A stretch of DNA of 64,000 nucleotides from Halarcobacter bivalviorum. Its GTDB lineage: Bacteria; Campylobacterota; Campylobacteria; Campylobacterales; Arcobacteraceae. Of this stretch, positions 53,769-64,000 are shown piece after piece. Position 1 is the first letter of the stretch. Every line of letters begins with the position of its first letter. The notes beneath the pieces were generated by a model. That model did not search any database and was not told the DNA's origin. It was given only the letters and a program-made list of their open reading frames with translations. The position numbers and the translations under genes are program-made. The stretch covers positions 1,736,001 to 1,800,000 of the forward strand of contig NZ_CP031217.1 in assembly GCF_003346815.1 (NCBI RefSeq). Reading direction: 5' to 3'.

Positions 53769-54986
53769 TTAATCAAAATCTAAAATTTCTTTAGCTTGAA
53801 CCATATCCTTATCACCTCTACCCGATAAATTAACAATAACTGTTTTACCTTTTAATTTATCTTTTGCTTTTTTTAAATAAGCAATTGCATGAGCAGATTC
53901 AAAAGCTGGGATAATTCCCTCTTTTTGACTTAACCAAACAAATGCATTTATAGCTTCTTCATCAGTGATTGAGTCATATGAAACACTTTTATTATCTTTA
54001 TGAAAAGAGTGTTCAGGTCCAATGCCAGGATAATCAAGCCCTGCACTAATAGAGTGAGCTTCTAAAACCTGTCCATTTTCGTCTTGTAAAAGATATGAAC
54101 ACTGTCCATGTAATATTCCTGGTTTTCCTTTTTCTAAAGAACAACCATGCATATTTGTATCTAGTCCTAAACCACCTGCTTCTATTCCCACACAAGTCAC
54201 TTCTTTATCTTCTAAGAAGTGTGAGAACATTCCAATTGCATTTGATCCTCCACCGATACAGGCTACTACATAATCAGGAAGTTTTCCCTCTTTTTGTAGA
54301 ATCTGTTTTCTTGCTTCATATCCAATGATTGCTTGAAAATCTCTAACCATTAAAGGATAAGGATGTGGTCCAGCAACAGTTCCAATGATATAAAAAGTAT
54401 CTCTTGCATTTGTAACCCAATATCTAATTGCATCATTCATTGCATCTTTTAAAGTTCTACTTCCACTCTCAACTGCAACTACTTTTGCACCTAGAAGTTT
54501 CATTCTAAATACATTTAACTCTTGTCTAGCAACATCTTTTGCACCCATAAAAACAGTACATTCTAAACCTAAAAGTGCTGCAATAGTTGCTGTAGCAACG
54601 CCGTGTTGCCCAGCTCCTGTCTCAGCAATAACTTTTGTTTTTCCTAGTTTTTTTGCTAATAGACCTTGTGCAATTACATTATTTACTTTATGCGCACCAG
54701 TATGGTTTAAATCTTCTCTTTTTAAATATACTTTTGCACCTATTTCTTCAGAAATATTTTTTGCATGATATAAAGGGTTTTCTCTACCTACATAATCTTT
54801 TAATAAAGCATTAACCTCTTCCCAAAACTCTTTATCAAATCTATATTTATTGTATTCTGCTTCTAACTCTTTTAAAATAGGCATTAAAGTTTCAGGAACA
54901 AATCTTCCTCCAAACTCTCCAAAGTGACCATTTTCATCTGGATCATATTTACTTTTTTGTGGAATATAAATGTTATTTTCTTTCAT
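53769..54986 (-). CDS. trpB: Tryptophan synthase beta chain
   Basis: 405 aa, PLP enzyme that joins indole and serine. [14 protein letters not shown] carries the PLP Lys. [19 protein letters not shown] and [10 protein letters not shown] (phosphate loop) are present. The N terminus [14 protein letters not shown] is typical. There is no trpA next to it; trpE begins at 63766 on the other strand, so the trp genes are scattered. Confidence 0.97.
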   Translation of the reverse strand: MKENNIYIPQKSKYDPDENGHFGEFGGRFVPETLMPILKELEAEYNKYRFDKEFWEEVNALLKDYVGRENPLYHAKNISEEIGAKVYLKREDLNHTGAHKVNNVIAQGLLAKKLGKTKVIAETGAGQHGVATATIAALLGLECTVFMGAKDVARQELNVFRMKLLGAKVVAVESGSRTLKDAMNDAIRYWVTNARDTFYIIGTVAGPHPYPLMVRDFQAIIGYEARKQILQKEGKLPDYVVACIGGGSNAIGMFSHFLEDKEVTCVGIEAGGLGLDTNMHGCSLEKGKPGILHGQCSYLLQDENGQVLEAHSISAGLDYPGIGPEHSFHKDNKSVSYDSITDEEAINAFVWLSQKEGIIPAFESAHAIAYLKKAKDKLKGKTVIVNLSGRGDKDMVQAKEILDFD

Positions 54987-54995
54987 ATCGCTTCT

Positions 54996-55538
54996 TTAAA
55001 TATCTAATATTGAATATACAGGTGCATGTTCTCTTACTTTTTTGGCACCATCTAAAAATGTAAGATTTAATAAAAAACAAACTTCAACTAAATCTGCATT
55101 TACATGTTTTATTAATTTTGCTGCAGCATTTGCAGTACCACCAGTAGCAATTAAGTCATCAATTAATAATACTCTTGCCTTAGCTTTTGGAAAAGCATCT
55201 AAATGAATTTCAACTTCATCAAAACCATATTCCAGTTCATACTTTTCACAAACTGTTGTACTTGGTAGTTTTCCTTTTTTTCTAACAGGAACAAAACCTA
55301 CTTTTAGTCTGTCAGCTAACGCTGCACCAAAAATGAAACCTCTTGAGTCAATTCCAGCTACATAATCTAAATTATATGAGTTATATCTTTCTTCTAAGTG
55401 ATTCATTAAGGTTTGGTAAGCTTCTTTATTATTTAAAAGTGTTGTAATATCTTTAAATACGATTCCCTCTTTAGGAAAATCTTTTATATCTCTAATAGAA
55501 TTACTTATTATTTTTTTATCTTCTTTAGTCAATTCCAT
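54996..55538 (-). CDS. apt: Adenine phosphoribosyltransferase
   Basis: 180 aa. It salvages adenine to AMP with PRPP. The PRPP loop [20 protein letters not shown] and the [19 protein letters not shown]-terminal hallmark are present, and also [15 protein letters not shown]. Located between gmhB and trpB. Confidence 0.96.
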   Translation of the reverse strand: MELTKEDKKIISNSIRDIKDFPKEGIVFKDITTLLNNKEAYQTLMNHLEERYNSYNLDYVAGIDSRGFIFGAALADRLKVGFVPVRKKGKLPSTTVCEKYELEYGFDEVEIHLDAFPKAKARVLLIDDLIATGGTANAAAKLIKHVNADLVEVCFLLNLTFLDGAKKVREHAPVYSILDI

Positions 55539-55591
55539 TTTAATCCTAACAATATTTTTTACAAAGTGTAATTATTCTATCTAAATAAATA

Positions 55592-56119
55592 TTATGTCTG
55601 TATAATTTCCGAAATATCTTTTATAGTTTCACAAATATATTTAGCTTCTGACTCATTTTCATCAAAATCATGACCTGATTTAACTTGAATTGTATTGCTT
55701 ATTCCGGCATTTTTTGCACATTTTATATCAGAAGATTTGTCTCCTACTAACCAAGAATTTTCTAAATCAATTTGGTGTTTTTCTAAGATTTTATCAATCA
55801 TACCAGTTTTAGGTTTTCTACATGTACAATTATCATTTGGTCCATGGGGACAAAACTCAACTTGCGATATTACAATCTCATTATTTTTAAACTCTTTTAT
55901 CATCCAAGAAGTTAATTTTTCAAAATCTTCAACTGAATAATATCCTCTTCCTATACCTGATTGATTTGTAATTATAAAAATTTTATATCCAAGCTTTTGT
56001 ATTTTTTTTAGAGAATCAAATATCCCATCAAAAAACTCAAATTCTTCTATTTTATAAAGATAGTTTTTTTCAATATTTACAACACCATCTCTATCTAAAA
56101 AAAGTCCTTTTGTCATCAA
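55592..56119 (-). CDS. gmhB: D-glycero-beta-D-manno-heptose-1,7-bisphosphate 7-phosphatase
   Basis: 175-aa HAD phosphatase of the histidinol-phosphatase type. LFLDRDGVVNIEKNYLYK is motif I. Zinc-loop Cys/His residues are in FCPHGPNDNCTCRKPKTGM. LVGDKSSDIKCAKNAG is motif IV. It makes heptose 1-phosphate for ADP-heptose and fits with the HldE-type kinase four genes further along (apt, trpB, dedA and pepA lie between). Confidence 0.93.
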   Translation of the reverse strand: MMTKGLFLDRDGVVNIEKNYLYKIEEFEFFDGIFDSLKKIQKLGYKIFIITNQSGIGRGYYSVEDFEKLTSWMIKEFKNNEIVISQVEFCPHGPNDNCTCRKPKTGMIDKILEKHQIDLENSWLVGDKSSDIKCAKNAGISNTIQVKSGHDFDENESEAKYICETIKDISEIIQT

Positions 56120-56124
56120 TTTCC

Positions 56125-56514
56125 TTAAATTAAATCAAATGTTTCATTCTTTACTCCCATCTCATCAAGTATTTTACATACTCTTCCTTTTGAGGGATCA
56201 ATTGTAATAATTATACTAGACTCTTTTAGTTCTAAGCTTAGACACTCCTCTTTTTTGTCATTAAAAACTAATTTTTTATCATCAATTTTCCAATTTGATT
56301 CATTTAAACTTACAGCATCAGATATTTTTTCAATTTTATTATTTATTAAATAGTAACTTTGAACAGAAGTAATAACGGTAATTAAATCCCGTTTTATAGT
56401 AGAAGCAAGAGCACTATCTCTAGTATCAATATATTTAGGAATTGCAAAAGATGCAATAATGCCTATAACAACAATGGCGAAGATTAATTCAAGTAAAGAG
56501 AAAGCTTTTTTCAT
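56125..56514 (-). CDS. Type IV pilin/pseudopilin-like protein
   Basis: 129 aa. The N terminus KKAFSLLELIFAIVVIGIIA is a class III prepilin signal with hydrophobic helix and Glu at position 5 of the mature form. The globular part is short, with two Cys (ECLSLE and GRVCKIL). It may be a minor pseudopilin of a competence or secretion system. No pilus assembly genes are adjacent. Confidence 0.88.
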   Translation of the reverse strand: MKKAFSLLELIFAIVVIGIIASFAIPKYIDTRDSALASTIKRDLITVITSVQSYYLINNKIEKISDAVSLNESNWKIDDKKLVFNDKKEECLSLELKESSIIITIDPSKGRVCKILDEMGVKNETFDLI

Positions 56515-56581
56515 AATAAAACCTTTAAAAAAGATTTATAATTATGACCTTAGCTTTCTTAAATACAAATAATTTAAAATA

Positions 56582-58021
56582 TTATAAAATCTGAGGAACT
56601 TCTATATTTGCTTCTTTTTCAGTATCTGCAATTGACTCAAAAACTACTTCAATTGGAGCATCATTTGCATTTTCTTTATCAATAAATCTTGTAAATTGTT
56701 TTTGGAAGTCAAGTTTTACTGTTCCAATAGGACCATTTCTTTGTTTTCCTATAATAATCTCAGCCTCTTCTACAGGTTTATTTACGAATTTAGATTTATA
56801 CTCTTCTCCTTTATCAGAAGCCTCTTTCTCTTTTCTTGCTTCTTCTCTCTCTTTATAAACATCATCTCTATAAACAAACATGATAATATCAGCATCTTGC
56901 TCGATAGCTCCTGATTCCCTAAGGTCAGAAAGCATTGGTCTCTTATCTGGTCTATTTTCAAGTCCCCTGTTTAACTGAGAAAGAGCAATAATAGGAATTT
57001 TCATCTCCCTAGCAAGCATCTTAAGTCCCCTTGAAATATCAGAAACCTCTTGGTGTCTATCTTTATTCCCTGTACCTTGCATAAGTTGAAGGTAATCGAT
57101 GATTACCATAGAGATTTTATTCTCTTCATTTTGTGCTAGTTTTCTAACTCTTGCTCTTAATTGATTAATATTAATACTTCCACCATCATCAACAAAAAGC
57201 TTTTTTTGATTTAAATCTTCAAAGGCAGCTGTTAAGTTTGCCCATTGATTATCATCCATATCACCTTTTCTAAGATTTTGTAAAGGAATGGAAGTTTTAG
57301 CTGCAAGCATCCTTAACATAAGTTGCTCTGCTGGCATCTCTAGTGAAAAGAAGATAACACCATTTCCTGCTTCAACATTGGCTAAAGCCATATTTAAAAC
57401 AAGGGCTGTTTTACCCATTGCTGGTCTTGCTGCAAGAATTACTAAATCCCCTTCATTAAAACCAGTTGTTCTTTTATCTAAATCATAAAACCCTGTTGTT
57501 CTTCCTGTTAAGTGAGTATTACCTCTCTCTTTCATTTTTTTAATATAAGTAAGAGTATCACTTGTGATAGTTTCCATATGCTTTAATTCACTTGTTGCAC
57601 TATCTGTAGAGATTTTATAAAGTTCTCCTTGTACCACATCTAAAGCATCATTTGCACTAACTTCATCTTCAATTGCAACTTTTTTAATTGTTGTTGCAAG
57701 AGTAGCAAGCTCTCTTTTTACAGAGCCATCTTTTATCTCTCTTACATAAGCTAGCGTATTAGTAATAGGATTTGCAGAAAGAATTTCAAGTAAAATAGAG
57801 TCATCAACATCTTTTGAGTTAACTCTTTTTTTAATAAACTCCTCATCAATAGGCATTGACTCATCATGAAGTCTAGTCATTACCTCAAAGATTTTTTGAT
57901 GAGCAGGAAGATAGAAATCTTTAGGTTTTAAAACTCCTAAAATATCCTCTAACTCTTCAGGATTAAAAAGTACTGAACTTAAAACTGCTCTTTCTATATT
58001 TATACTATATACACTATCCAC
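56582..58021 (-). CDS. dnaB: Replicative DNA helicase DnaB
   Basis: 479 aa, hexameric fork helicase. The N-terminal domain (1-100) and the RecA-like core are present: Walker A ARPAMGKTALVLNMAL, ISMVIIDYLQLMQG (Walker B) and LSQLNRGLENRPDKRP. No intein. Its first base is shared with the last base of ispG (1-bp overlap). Confidence 0.97.
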   Translation of the reverse strand: MDSVYSINIERAVLSSVLFNPEELEDILGVLKPKDFYLPAHQKIFEVMTRLHDESMPIDEEFIKKRVNSKDVDDSILLEILSANPITNTLAYVREIKDGSVKRELATLATTIKKVAIEDEVSANDALDVVQGELYKISTDSATSELKHMETITSDTLTYIKKMKERGNTHLTGRTTGFYDLDKRTTGFNEGDLVILAARPAMGKTALVLNMALANVEAGNGVIFFSLEMPAEQLMLRMLAAKTSIPLQNLRKGDMDDNQWANLTAAFEDLNQKKLFVDDGGSININQLRARVRKLAQNEENKISMVIIDYLQLMQGTGNKDRHQEVSDISRGLKMLAREMKIPIIALSQLNRGLENRPDKRPMLSDLRESGAIEQDADIIMFVYRDDVYKEREEARKEKEASDKGEEYKSKFVNKPVEEAEIIIGKQRNGPIGTVKLDFQKQFTRFIDKENANDAPIEVVFESIADTEKEANIEVPQIL

Positions 58022-59094
58022 TAATTCTTACTCTCTTTCTTTGCTTCAAACTCGACCTCTTTTAAAAATCTATCTAAAAGTTGGTCAGTTGGAAGCTTTG
58101 CAATTGTTTCACCTTTTTTAATAATAAGTCCTACACCTTTTCCATAAGCAATTGCAACATCAGCTGCTTTTGCTTCACCCAAGGCATTCACAACACATCC
58201 CATTACAGAGACATTTAAAGGTGTTTTAATATGTTTTGTTTTCTCTTCTACTTCTGCAACTGCACTTACTAAATCAGCTTCAATTCTTCCACAAGTTGGA
58301 CATGAAATAATATTTAATCCCTCTTGAACTAAACCTGCATCTTTTAGTATTGCTCGTCCTACTTCAATCTCTTTTTCAAGTTCTCCCGTCATAGATACTC
58401 TTAAAGTATCTCCTATTCCATCAAGAAGTAAACTTCCTAGGGCAATTGAAGATTTAATTGTAGAGTGAAACTGTGTTCCAGCTTCTGTAACACCTAAATG
58501 AAATGGATAGTTATTCATAGGTCTTAACATTCTATATGCTTCTACAGTTCTTTGTACATCACTAGCTTTTAAAGATACTTTAATATCATCAAAACCTAAG
58601 TCCTCTAAATATTTAATATTATAATCAGCACTTTCAACCATACCTCGAGCAGTTTGACCATATTTATCTTCAAATTGAGACTCTAAAGAACCACAATTAA
58701 CCCCAATTCTAATTGGAAGATTTCTTTGTTTACAAGCCTTCACAACCTCTGTAACCCTTTTTTTATCTCCTATATTTCCAGGGTTAATTCTAATACAATC
58801 TACTACTTCTGCTGCAATTAATGCTAATTTATAATTAAAATGTATGTCTGCAACAAGCGGTAATGAAGTTTGTTCTTTAATAGCTTTTAAGGCATTAGCT
58901 GCACTTAAATCAGGTACTGCAACTCTTACAATATCTGCTCCTGCAAAATGCAATGCTCTAATTTGTTCTACTGTTGCTTCCACATCGGAAGTCTTACTGT
59001 ATGTCATAGATTGAACTGATATTGGAGCATCTCCTCCAATAGCAACATCACCTACGAAAATCTTTTTTGTTGGATATCTTTTTACATTGTTCAT
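58021..59094 (-). CDS. ispG: 4-hydroxy-3-methylbut-2-en-1-yl diphosphate synthase
   Basis: 357 aa, the [4Fe-4S] enzyme of the non-mevalonate isoprenoid route (also called gcpE). Cluster Cys are in [13 protein letters not shown] and [23 protein letters not shown]-terminal TIM-barrel opening [19 protein letters not shown]. It is the first gene of the minus-strand run and divergent from cvpA. Confidence 0.97.
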   Translation of the reverse strand: MNNVKRYPTKKIFVGDVAIGGDAPISVQSMTYSKTSDVEATVEQIRALHFAGADIVRVAVPDLSAANALKAIKEQTSLPLVADIHFNYKLALIAAEVVDCIRINPGNIGDKKRVTEVVKACKQRNLPIRIGVNCGSLESQFEDKYGQTARGMVESADYNIKYLEDLGFDDIKVSLKASDVQRTVEAYRMLRPMNNYPFHLGVTEAGTQFHSTIKSSIALGSLLLDGIGDTLRVSMTGELEKEIEVGRAILKDAGLVQEGLNIISCPTCGRIEADLVSAVAEVEEKTKHIKTPLNVSVMGCVVNALGEAKAADVAIAYGKGVGLIIKKGETIAKLPTDQLLDRFLKEVEFEAKKESKN

Positions 59095-59194
59095 AATAGA
59101 AGAATTCTAGCAGAAAAAGATTAATTTCTCTTAAACTTTTATTTTAGAAAAACTAAGATATAATTGCGCCATATTATAAAATATAAGGATATTT

Positions 59195-59923
59195 ATGCAA
59201 GAGTTCACTGCATTTGATATAATAATCTTAAGTATTACTGTTTTACTTGGTCTAAAGGGACTTATGAAGGGCTTCATTAAAGAAGTATTTGGTTTAGTTG
59301 GAATAATAGGTGGTATTTTCATAGCATCAAGACTTTCAGAAGATATAGGAAATATCATTGCTCCTATTTTAGCACTAGAGAATGGTGCAACAATTAAACT
59401 TATTGGTTTTATTTTAGGTCTTATTGGATTTTGGATTATTTTATATGTTGCTGGAATTATTATAAGTAATATCTTCTCTGCAAGTGGACTTGGTATCTTT
59501 GATAGAATCTTAGGATTCCTATTTGGAAGTGCAAAAATATTTTTTATATTTTCAGTTATAACTTATGCTGTTTATCAAATTGAGTCATTTAGAAACCTTA
59601 TGAATGAAAAAGTTTCAAACTCTATTACTTTCCCTCTTTTAGTGAAATCGGGTGATTTTATTATTAAGTTAGACCCAGCAGATTTTACTAAAAAAATTGA
59701 AGAAAAAATCTCTCCAGAAGATGGACAAAAAGTAAATATTACAGAAGAAGCTAAGAAAACATTTGATGAATTAAAAACTAAAACAAATGAGACAATTGAA
59801 GCTACAAAAGAAGCAGTAAATCAAGAGATTGAAAATGCAACAAAAGAAGCAACTGAAAATATTGTTAATTCAATTTCAAATGAAGAAACAACTAATAATA
59901 CAAATACGGAAAAAGGAAATTAA
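59195..59923 (+). CDS. CvpA-family membrane protein
   Basis: 242 aa. Four hydrophobic helices in the first ~145 residues ([30 protein letters not shown] is the family start). The C-terminal ~75 residues are Glu/Thr/Asn-rich and probably a helical cytosolic or periplasmic tail. Named for colicin V production in E. coli; a general envelope role is likely. It is 2 bp before lysS. Confidence 0.9.
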   Translation: MQEFTAFDIIILSITVLLGLKGLMKGFIKEVFGLVGIIGGIFIASRLSEDIGNIIAPILALENGATIKLIGFILGLIGFWIILYVAGIIISNIFSASGLGIFDRILGFLFGSAKIFFIFSVITYAVYQIESFRNLMNEKVSNSITFPLLVKSGDFIIKLDPADFTKKIEEKISPEDGQKVNITEEAKKTFDELKTKTNETIEATKEAVNQEIENATKEATENIVNSISNEETTNNTNTEKGN

Positions 59924-59925
59924 TA

Positions 59926-61449
59926 TTGTTTGAAAATAAATATATACAACAAAGAATAGAAAAAGCGAATGTTTTAAGAGAATTAGGTGTAAACCCATAT
60001 GCAAATAATAGTGCTAGAAATACTACAATTAGTAAATATTTAAATGTTAATACAGATATTTTCCAAAAAGAAGACAAAAGAGATGAAAAAAGGCACTATA
60101 CAGTAGCTGGAAGAATTAAATTCTTTAGACTTATGGGAAAAGCATCTTTTTTAAAAATTGAAGATGAAAGTGGAATTTTACAAGTTTATGTAGCAAGAGA
60201 CAACTTACCTGAAGGTTTTTATAATGATGTTTTCAAGAAAAATATTGAAGTTGGAGATATTATTGAAGTAACTGGATACCCTTTTATTACTGGAAAAGGT
60301 GAATTATCTCTACATGTACATGCCTTAAAAATATTAACTAAAGCTATCTCTCCACTACCAGAAAAATACCACGGTATTCAGGATAAAGAGTTAAGATATA
60401 GACAAAGATATTTAGATTTAATTATGAACTCACAAGTTAGAAAAACTTTTCATATTAGATCAAAAGTTATCTCTTTAACAAGAAGATTTTTTGAAGATAA
60501 AGGTTTCTTAGAAGTTGAAACTCCAATGATGCACCCAATTCCTGGTGGAGCAAATGCTAAACCATTTGTTACTCATCACAATGCTTTAGGTGTAGATAGA
60601 TTTTTAAGAATTGCACCTGAATTATATTTAAAAAGATTAATTGTTGGTGGATTTGAAGCAGTATTTGAAATTAATAGAAATTTTAGAAATGAAGGTATGG
60701 ATGCAACTCACAACCCTGAGTTTACTTCAATTGAGTTTTATTGGGCATATAAAACTTATAAAGATTTAATTGAAATTACTAAAGAGTATTTTGAATATCT
60801 TTTTGAGCATTTAGATTTACCTATGACTCTTCCATATGGAGATGTTGAAATTGACTTTACTAAATTTTCTGAAGTTCCATTAATTGAATCACTTACTACA
60901 ATTGGTGGTGTTCCAGCTGATATTACTGAAGACAAAGATAAAATTATTGCTTTCATGAAAGAGAAAAACCTAGAAGTAAATGAAGCTATGAATTTAGGTC
61001 AATTACAAGGTGAGTTATTTGATGAGTATGTAGAAGATAAACTTATCAACCCTACATTTATTACTGAGTATCCAGTTGAAATTTCACCATTAGCTAGAAG
61101 AAGTGATGAAAAACCTCACTTAACTGATAGATTTGAATTATTTATTGCAGGTAAAGAGATTGCAAATGCTTTCTCAGAACTTAACGATCCACTTGACCAA
61201 CTTGAAAGATTTGAAGGTCAAATTGCAGCTAAAGATGCAGGAGATGATGAAGCACATGAGATGGATGAAGATTTTGTAAATGCGTTATCTTATGGTATGG
61301 CACCTTGTGCAGGTCAAGGTATTGGTATTGATAGACTTGTAATGATGTTAACAAATGAACACTCTATTAGAGATGTATTACTATTCCCAGCAATGAAACC
61401 AATCAAACATGAGATTGATTTACATGCTGATGAAGAAGATGAAAAATAG
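59926..61449 (+). CDS. lysS: Lysyl-tRNA synthetase, class II
   Basis: 507 aa. The N-terminal OB-fold anticodon domain (about 50-150) is followed by the class II core: motif 2 in [20 protein letters not shown] and motif 3 in [13 protein letters not shown]. The start is TTG at 59926, with AAAAGGA upstream. The end is followed by a terminator that overlaps the stop codon. Cytosolic. Confidence 0.97.
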   Translation: MFENKYIQQRIEKANVLRELGVNPYANNSARNTTISKYLNVNTDIFQKEDKRDEKRHYTVAGRIKFFRLMGKASFLKIEDESGILQVYVARDNLPEGFYNDVFKKNIEVGDIIEVTGYPFITGKGELSLHVHALKILTKAISPLPEKYHGIQDKELRYRQRYLDLIMNSQVRKTFHIRSKVISLTRRFFEDKGFLEVETPMMHPIPGGANAKPFVTHHNALGVDRFLRIAPELYLKRLIVGGFEAVFEINRNFRNEGMDATHNPEFTSIEFYWAYKTYKDLIEITKEYFEYLFEHLDLPMTLPYGDVEIDFTKFSEVPLIESLTTIGGVPADITEDKDKIIAFMKEKNLEVNEAMNLGQLQGELFDEYVEDKLINPTFITEYPVEISPLARRSDEKPHLTDRFELFIAGKEIANAFSELNDPLDQLERFEGQIAAKDAGDDEAHEMDEDFVNALSYGMAPCAGQGIGIDRLVMMLTNEHSIRDVLLFPAMKPIKHEIDLHADEEDEK

Positions 61450-61468
61450 TATTAAAAGTACTATTTTT
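61442..61468 (+). terminator. Terminator at the end of lysS
   Basis: AAAAATAGTA (61442-61451) pairs with TACTATTTTT (61459-61468) followed by more T. It includes the lysS stop. It separates cvpA-lysS from glyA, at least partly. Confidence 0.75.
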
Positions 61469-61506
61469 TTGAGCTAAGAAAACTAAGAACCAAAGAAGGA
61501 ATGATA

Positions 61507-62769
61507 ATGAGCTACGTAACAGAGGCAAGATTAGAGCAAGCAGATAAAGAGATCTATGATATCATAGAAGCAGAGTTAGAGAGACAAACAACACACTTAG
61601 AGATGATAGCCAGTGAGAACTTCACAAGTGCAGCAGTAATGGAAGCAATGGGTTCTGTATTTACAAACAAATATGCAGAAGGTTATCCATATAAAAGATA
61701 TTATGGTGGATGTGAGTTTGCTGACAAAGCAGAGCAATTAGCTATAGATAGAGCTTGTGAAATTTTTGGATGTTCTTATGCAAATGTTCAACCACATTCA
61801 GGAAGCCAAGCTAATGGTGCAGTATATGCAGCATTATTACAAGCAGGAGATAAAATTTTAGGTATGGATTTATCTCATGGTGGACACTTAACTCATGGTT
61901 CAAAACCATCATTTTCAGGGAAAAACTATCAAGCCTTCTATTATGGAGTAGAACTAGATGGTAGAATTAACTATGATAGAGTATTAGATATTGCAAAAAT
62001 CGTACAACCAAAAATCATAGTATGTGGTGCTTCAGCATATGCAAGAGAGATTGATTTTAAAAGATTTAAAGAGATAGCTGATGAAGTAGGAGCTATTTTA
62101 TTTGCAGATATTGCACACATTGCAGGATTAGTAGCAGCAGGAGAGCACCAATCTCCATTTCCATATGCAGATGTTGTAACAACTACAACTCATAAGACTT
62201 TAAGAGGTCCAAGAGGTGGTATGATTATGACAAATGATGAAGAGATTGCAAAGAAAATCAATTCAGCTATTTTCCCAGGATTACAAGGTGGACCATTAGT
62301 ACATGTAATAGCAGCAAAAGCAGTAGCATTTAAAGAGATTTTAGATCCATCATGGAAAGAGTATGCAAAACAAGTAAAAGCAAATGCAAAAAAACTAGGA
62401 GAGGTATTAGTTTCAAGAGGATATGATATTGTATCAGGTGGAACAGATAATCACTTAGTATTAGTAAGCTTTTTAAATAAAGATTTTTCAGGGAAAGATG
62501 CAGATGCAGCATTACAAAATGCAGGTATTACAGTAAATAAGAATACAGTACCAGGTGAGACAAGATCTCCATTTGTTACAAGTGGTGTAAGAATTGGTTC
62601 TCCTGCATTAACTGCACGTGGAATGAAAGAGAAAGAGTTCGAATTCATTGCAAATAAGATTGCTGATATTTTAGATGATATTAATAATACTGATTTACAA
62701 GAGCAAATCAAGTTAGAGCTTAAAGATTTAGCTAATAACTTTGTTATCTATAACCAGTCGACTTACTAA
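61507..62769 (+). CDS. glyA: Serine hydroxymethyltransferase
   Basis: 420 aa. PLP enzyme that converts serine and tetrahydrofolate to glycine and methylene-THF. [17 protein letters not shown] holds the PLP Lys; [18 protein letters not shown] and ADIAHIAGL are present. The ATG at 61507 is chosen because AAGAAGGA directly touches the ATG at 61501, leaving no room, while spacing to 61507 is normal. Confidence 0.96.
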   Translation: MSYVTEARLEQADKEIYDIIEAELERQTTHLEMIASENFTSAAVMEAMGSVFTNKYAEGYPYKRYYGGCEFADKAEQLAIDRACEIFGCSYANVQPHSGSQANGAVYAALLQAGDKILGMDLSHGGHLTHGSKPSFSGKNYQAFYYGVELDGRINYDRVLDIAKIVQPKIIVCGASAYAREIDFKRFKEIADEVGAILFADIAHIAGLVAAGEHQSPFPYADVVTTTTHKTLRGPRGGMIMTNDEEIAKKINSAIFPGLQGGPLVHVIAAKAVAFKEILDPSWKEYAKQVKANAKKLGEVLVSRGYDIVSGGTDNHLVLVSFLNKDFSGKDADAALQNAGITVNKNTVPGETRSPFVTSGVRIGSPALTARGMKEKEFEFIANKIADILDDINNTDLQEQIKLELKDLANNFVIYNQSTY

Positions 62770-62802
62770 AGGGAGTCAAACCGAAATTAATAAGGATTAA
62801 TT

Positions 62803-63750
62803 ATGGAAATTAAAGGCGAAGATTTTATAAAAAAAGTTCAGTTAAAACAAGAAGAAACTGAGATTGAACAAAGATTAAATGAAATTAAAAGTGCACAAGC
62901 TATTTATCAAGAACAACAAAATCATCAGGAACAACCAGAGCCTAGATTAAATCCTGATTTAGATAAAGAGATTAGAATGCAAGAAGAACAAGAATATAGC
63001 GATATTATGCTAGGAAAAGCTACTTCTTCAAGTACAAATAATGAAAACAAAAAGAAGTATTTAGTATTAGGTCTAGTTCTAGTAATTTTATTTTTACTTA
63101 CAATTATAATTATTCGTCTTTTAACAAATGATTCAACTGAAAATGAGTCTTTTTCTAAAGCAGGAAAAGAGAATACTCAAACTATTATCGAAGATGAGAA
63201 TATTGAAGAGCAATATCAAAAAATCATCAATGAGAAATTAAAGAATATTCAAGAAGAGAATCAAAAAGAGCCAGCTTCTGAAGTAGCTGATCCAAAACTT
63301 GATCTTCAAAAAATTGAAGAAAAAGAAAAGGTTGTTGAACAAAAAGTTGAAAAAACAGAACCAGATGTTTTCAATGTAACTAAAGAGACAAAACCAGAGC
63401 CTAAACCTGTAGTTAAAAAACCTGAGCCAAAACCAGTTGTTAAAAAAGAAGAACCTAAGCCTGTTGTAAAAAAGACAACTCCTAAAAAAGAAGTAACTCC
63501 AACTGTTACACAAAAACCAGTGGGAACTTATGTTCAAGTTGGTGCTTTTTCTAAAATGCCAAATGACAAATATTTAACAACAATTACTCAAAAAGGTTTC
63601 AAATATAAAATCTATAAAGTTTCAATAAACAATAAAATGTTCCATAAAGTTTTAATTGGTCCTTATAACTCAAGAGGTCAGGCAAAACTTGCGATAGACA
63701 ATATTAAAAAAGAACTTAATATTTCTGGGGCATTTATTTTAACATTCTAA
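62803..63750 (+). CDS. SPOR-domain cell-division/envelope protein
   Basis: 315 aa. A cytoplasmic N-terminal part (1-80) is followed by one membrane helix (about 86-105, YLVLGLVLVILFLLTIIII). Next come a charged coil and a Pro/Lys/Glu repeat of the PKPVVKKxEP type (about 203-232). The end is a SPOR domain (GTYVQVGAFSKMPNDKYL, then FHKVLIGPYNSRGQAK, about 242-315) that binds denuded glycan strands at the septum. Bitopic inner-membrane protein. Confidence 0.9.
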   Translation: MEIKGEDFIKKVQLKQEETEIEQRLNEIKSAQAIYQEQQNHQEQPEPRLNPDLDKEIRMQEEQEYSDIMLGKATSSSTNNENKKKYLVLGLVLVILFLLTIIIIRLLTNDSTENESFSKAGKENTQTIIEDENIEEQYQKIINEKLKNIQEENQKEPASEVADPKLDLQKIEEKEKVVEQKVEKTEPDVFNVTKETKPEPKPVVKKPEPKPVVKKEEPKPVVKKTTPKKEVTPTVTQKPVGTYVQVGAFSKMPNDKYLTTITQKGFKYKIYKVSINNKMFHKVLIGPYNSRGQAKLAIDNIKKELNISGAFILTF

Positions 63751-63765
63751 AAGGCTATATCTATA

Positions 63766-64000
63766 ATGCAATTTTATTCAAAAGAACTTTTTCTAGATCA
63801 ATTCACACCTGTTTCGATCTATGAAAAAGTTAAAGAACTATATAAAGATGAACTTACTTTTCTTTTTGAAAGTACAATAAACTCTAGTGATGGGAACTAC
63901 TCATTTATTTTTATTGGACAAAGAGAAAGGGTTTGGCATGAAAATAATAAAACCTATTTTAAGAATGAAGAGGGAAAGACAAAAGAAGTTAATTCAAATC
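63766..64000 (+). CDS. trpE: Anthranilate synthase component I, start only
   Basis: The first ~78 residues of an open reading frame, cut by the window end. FTPVSIYEKVKELY, FLFESTINSSDGNYSFIFIG resembles the N-terminal domain of TrpE/PabB proteins, in which such a segment binds the feedback inhibitor tryptophan. The length and the catalytic domain are not visible, so PabB cannot be excluded. It starts 15 bp after the SPOR gene. Confidence 0.75.
   Translation, partial: MQFYSKELFLDQFTPVSIYEKVKELYKDELTFLFESTINSSDGNYSFIFIGQRERVWHENNKTYFKNEEGKTKEVNSN

Noticed and set aside
63238-63537. Phe/Trp-rich open frame on the minus strand
   Set aside because: Shadow of the Lys/Pro/Glu repeat in the SPOR-domain gene; composition is an artefact of the opposite strand.
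1-64000. tRNA, rRNA, CRISPR array, prophage or insertion sequence
   Set aside because: No cloverleaf-like GC-rich segments, regularly spaced repeats, transposase, integrase or phage genes were recognised by eye; a tRNAscan and CRISPR search would settle it.

Overview
The window is AT-rich chromosomal DNA from a Campylobacterota bacterium, most probably the Arcobacter group (Arcobacteraceae). The reasons are the codon usage, histidine kinases with an HQWRQPL H-box, a short epsilonproteobacterial-type RecO, hydABCDE-type hydrogenase operons, and an mlaA-mlaC-RND operon like that of Campylobacter. No tRNA, rRNA, CRISPR array, insertion sequence or prophage was recognised.

Region 1 (1-5001) holds the end of a chemotaxis receptor, a small unknown protein, an NSS-family Na+-coupled transporter and a large lipoprotein with Asp/Asn-Gly repeats. 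Region 2 (5069-22227, all on the minus strand) is the centre of interest. It is a 17-kb hydrogen-metabolism block with three [NiFe] hydrogenases. Unit one is hydA1-B1-C1-D1-E1-hypF. Unit two is hydA2-B2-C2, then a hairpin terminator, then hydD2-E2. Unit three is a TetR-family regulator translationally coupled to a cytoplasmic group-2 hydrogenase pair. The large subunit of that pair ends exactly at its last active-site histidine and carries Ile/Phe at the positions that differ in H2-sensing hydrogenases. A near-identical palindrome (AATGAATRTTCATT type) lies upstream of the tetR gene, over the promoter of hydA2 and over the annotated start of hydA1. This suggests a self-contained H2-responsive circuit: sensor hydrogenase plus TetR regulator controlling two periplasmic uptake hydrogenases, with no histidine kinase visible in the locus. 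HydE1 and HydE2 look like degenerate HypF paralogues, and the HydA2 subunit lacks one canonical proximal FeS-cluster cysteine.

Region 3 (22356-36975) contains aconitase B, a thioesterase-like protein, a DMT transporter, an M48 lipoprotein protease, YebC, an M23 peptidase, the MlaA-MlaC-RND lipid-transport operon with a LOG-family enzyme, a candidate small RNA, a tandem-repeat CxLGxF protein, a HAD phosphatase and an aminotransferase. Region 4 (37055-49674) has a ferritin-like protein, two unknown membrane proteins, TlpA-like and DsbB-like thiol redox proteins, a methyltransferase, a double-Cache histidine kinase, PIN-PhoH followed by an HD phosphohydrolase, PpnP, RecO, an HDOD protein and YchF.

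Region 5 (49958-59094, minus strand) is a compact run of ten genes: ispG, dnaB, pilin-like, gmhB, apt, trpB, dedA, pepA, an HldE kinase domain and an OmpR-type regulator. Region 6 (59195-64000, plus strand) is cvpA, lysS, glyA, a SPOR-domain protein and the start of trpE.
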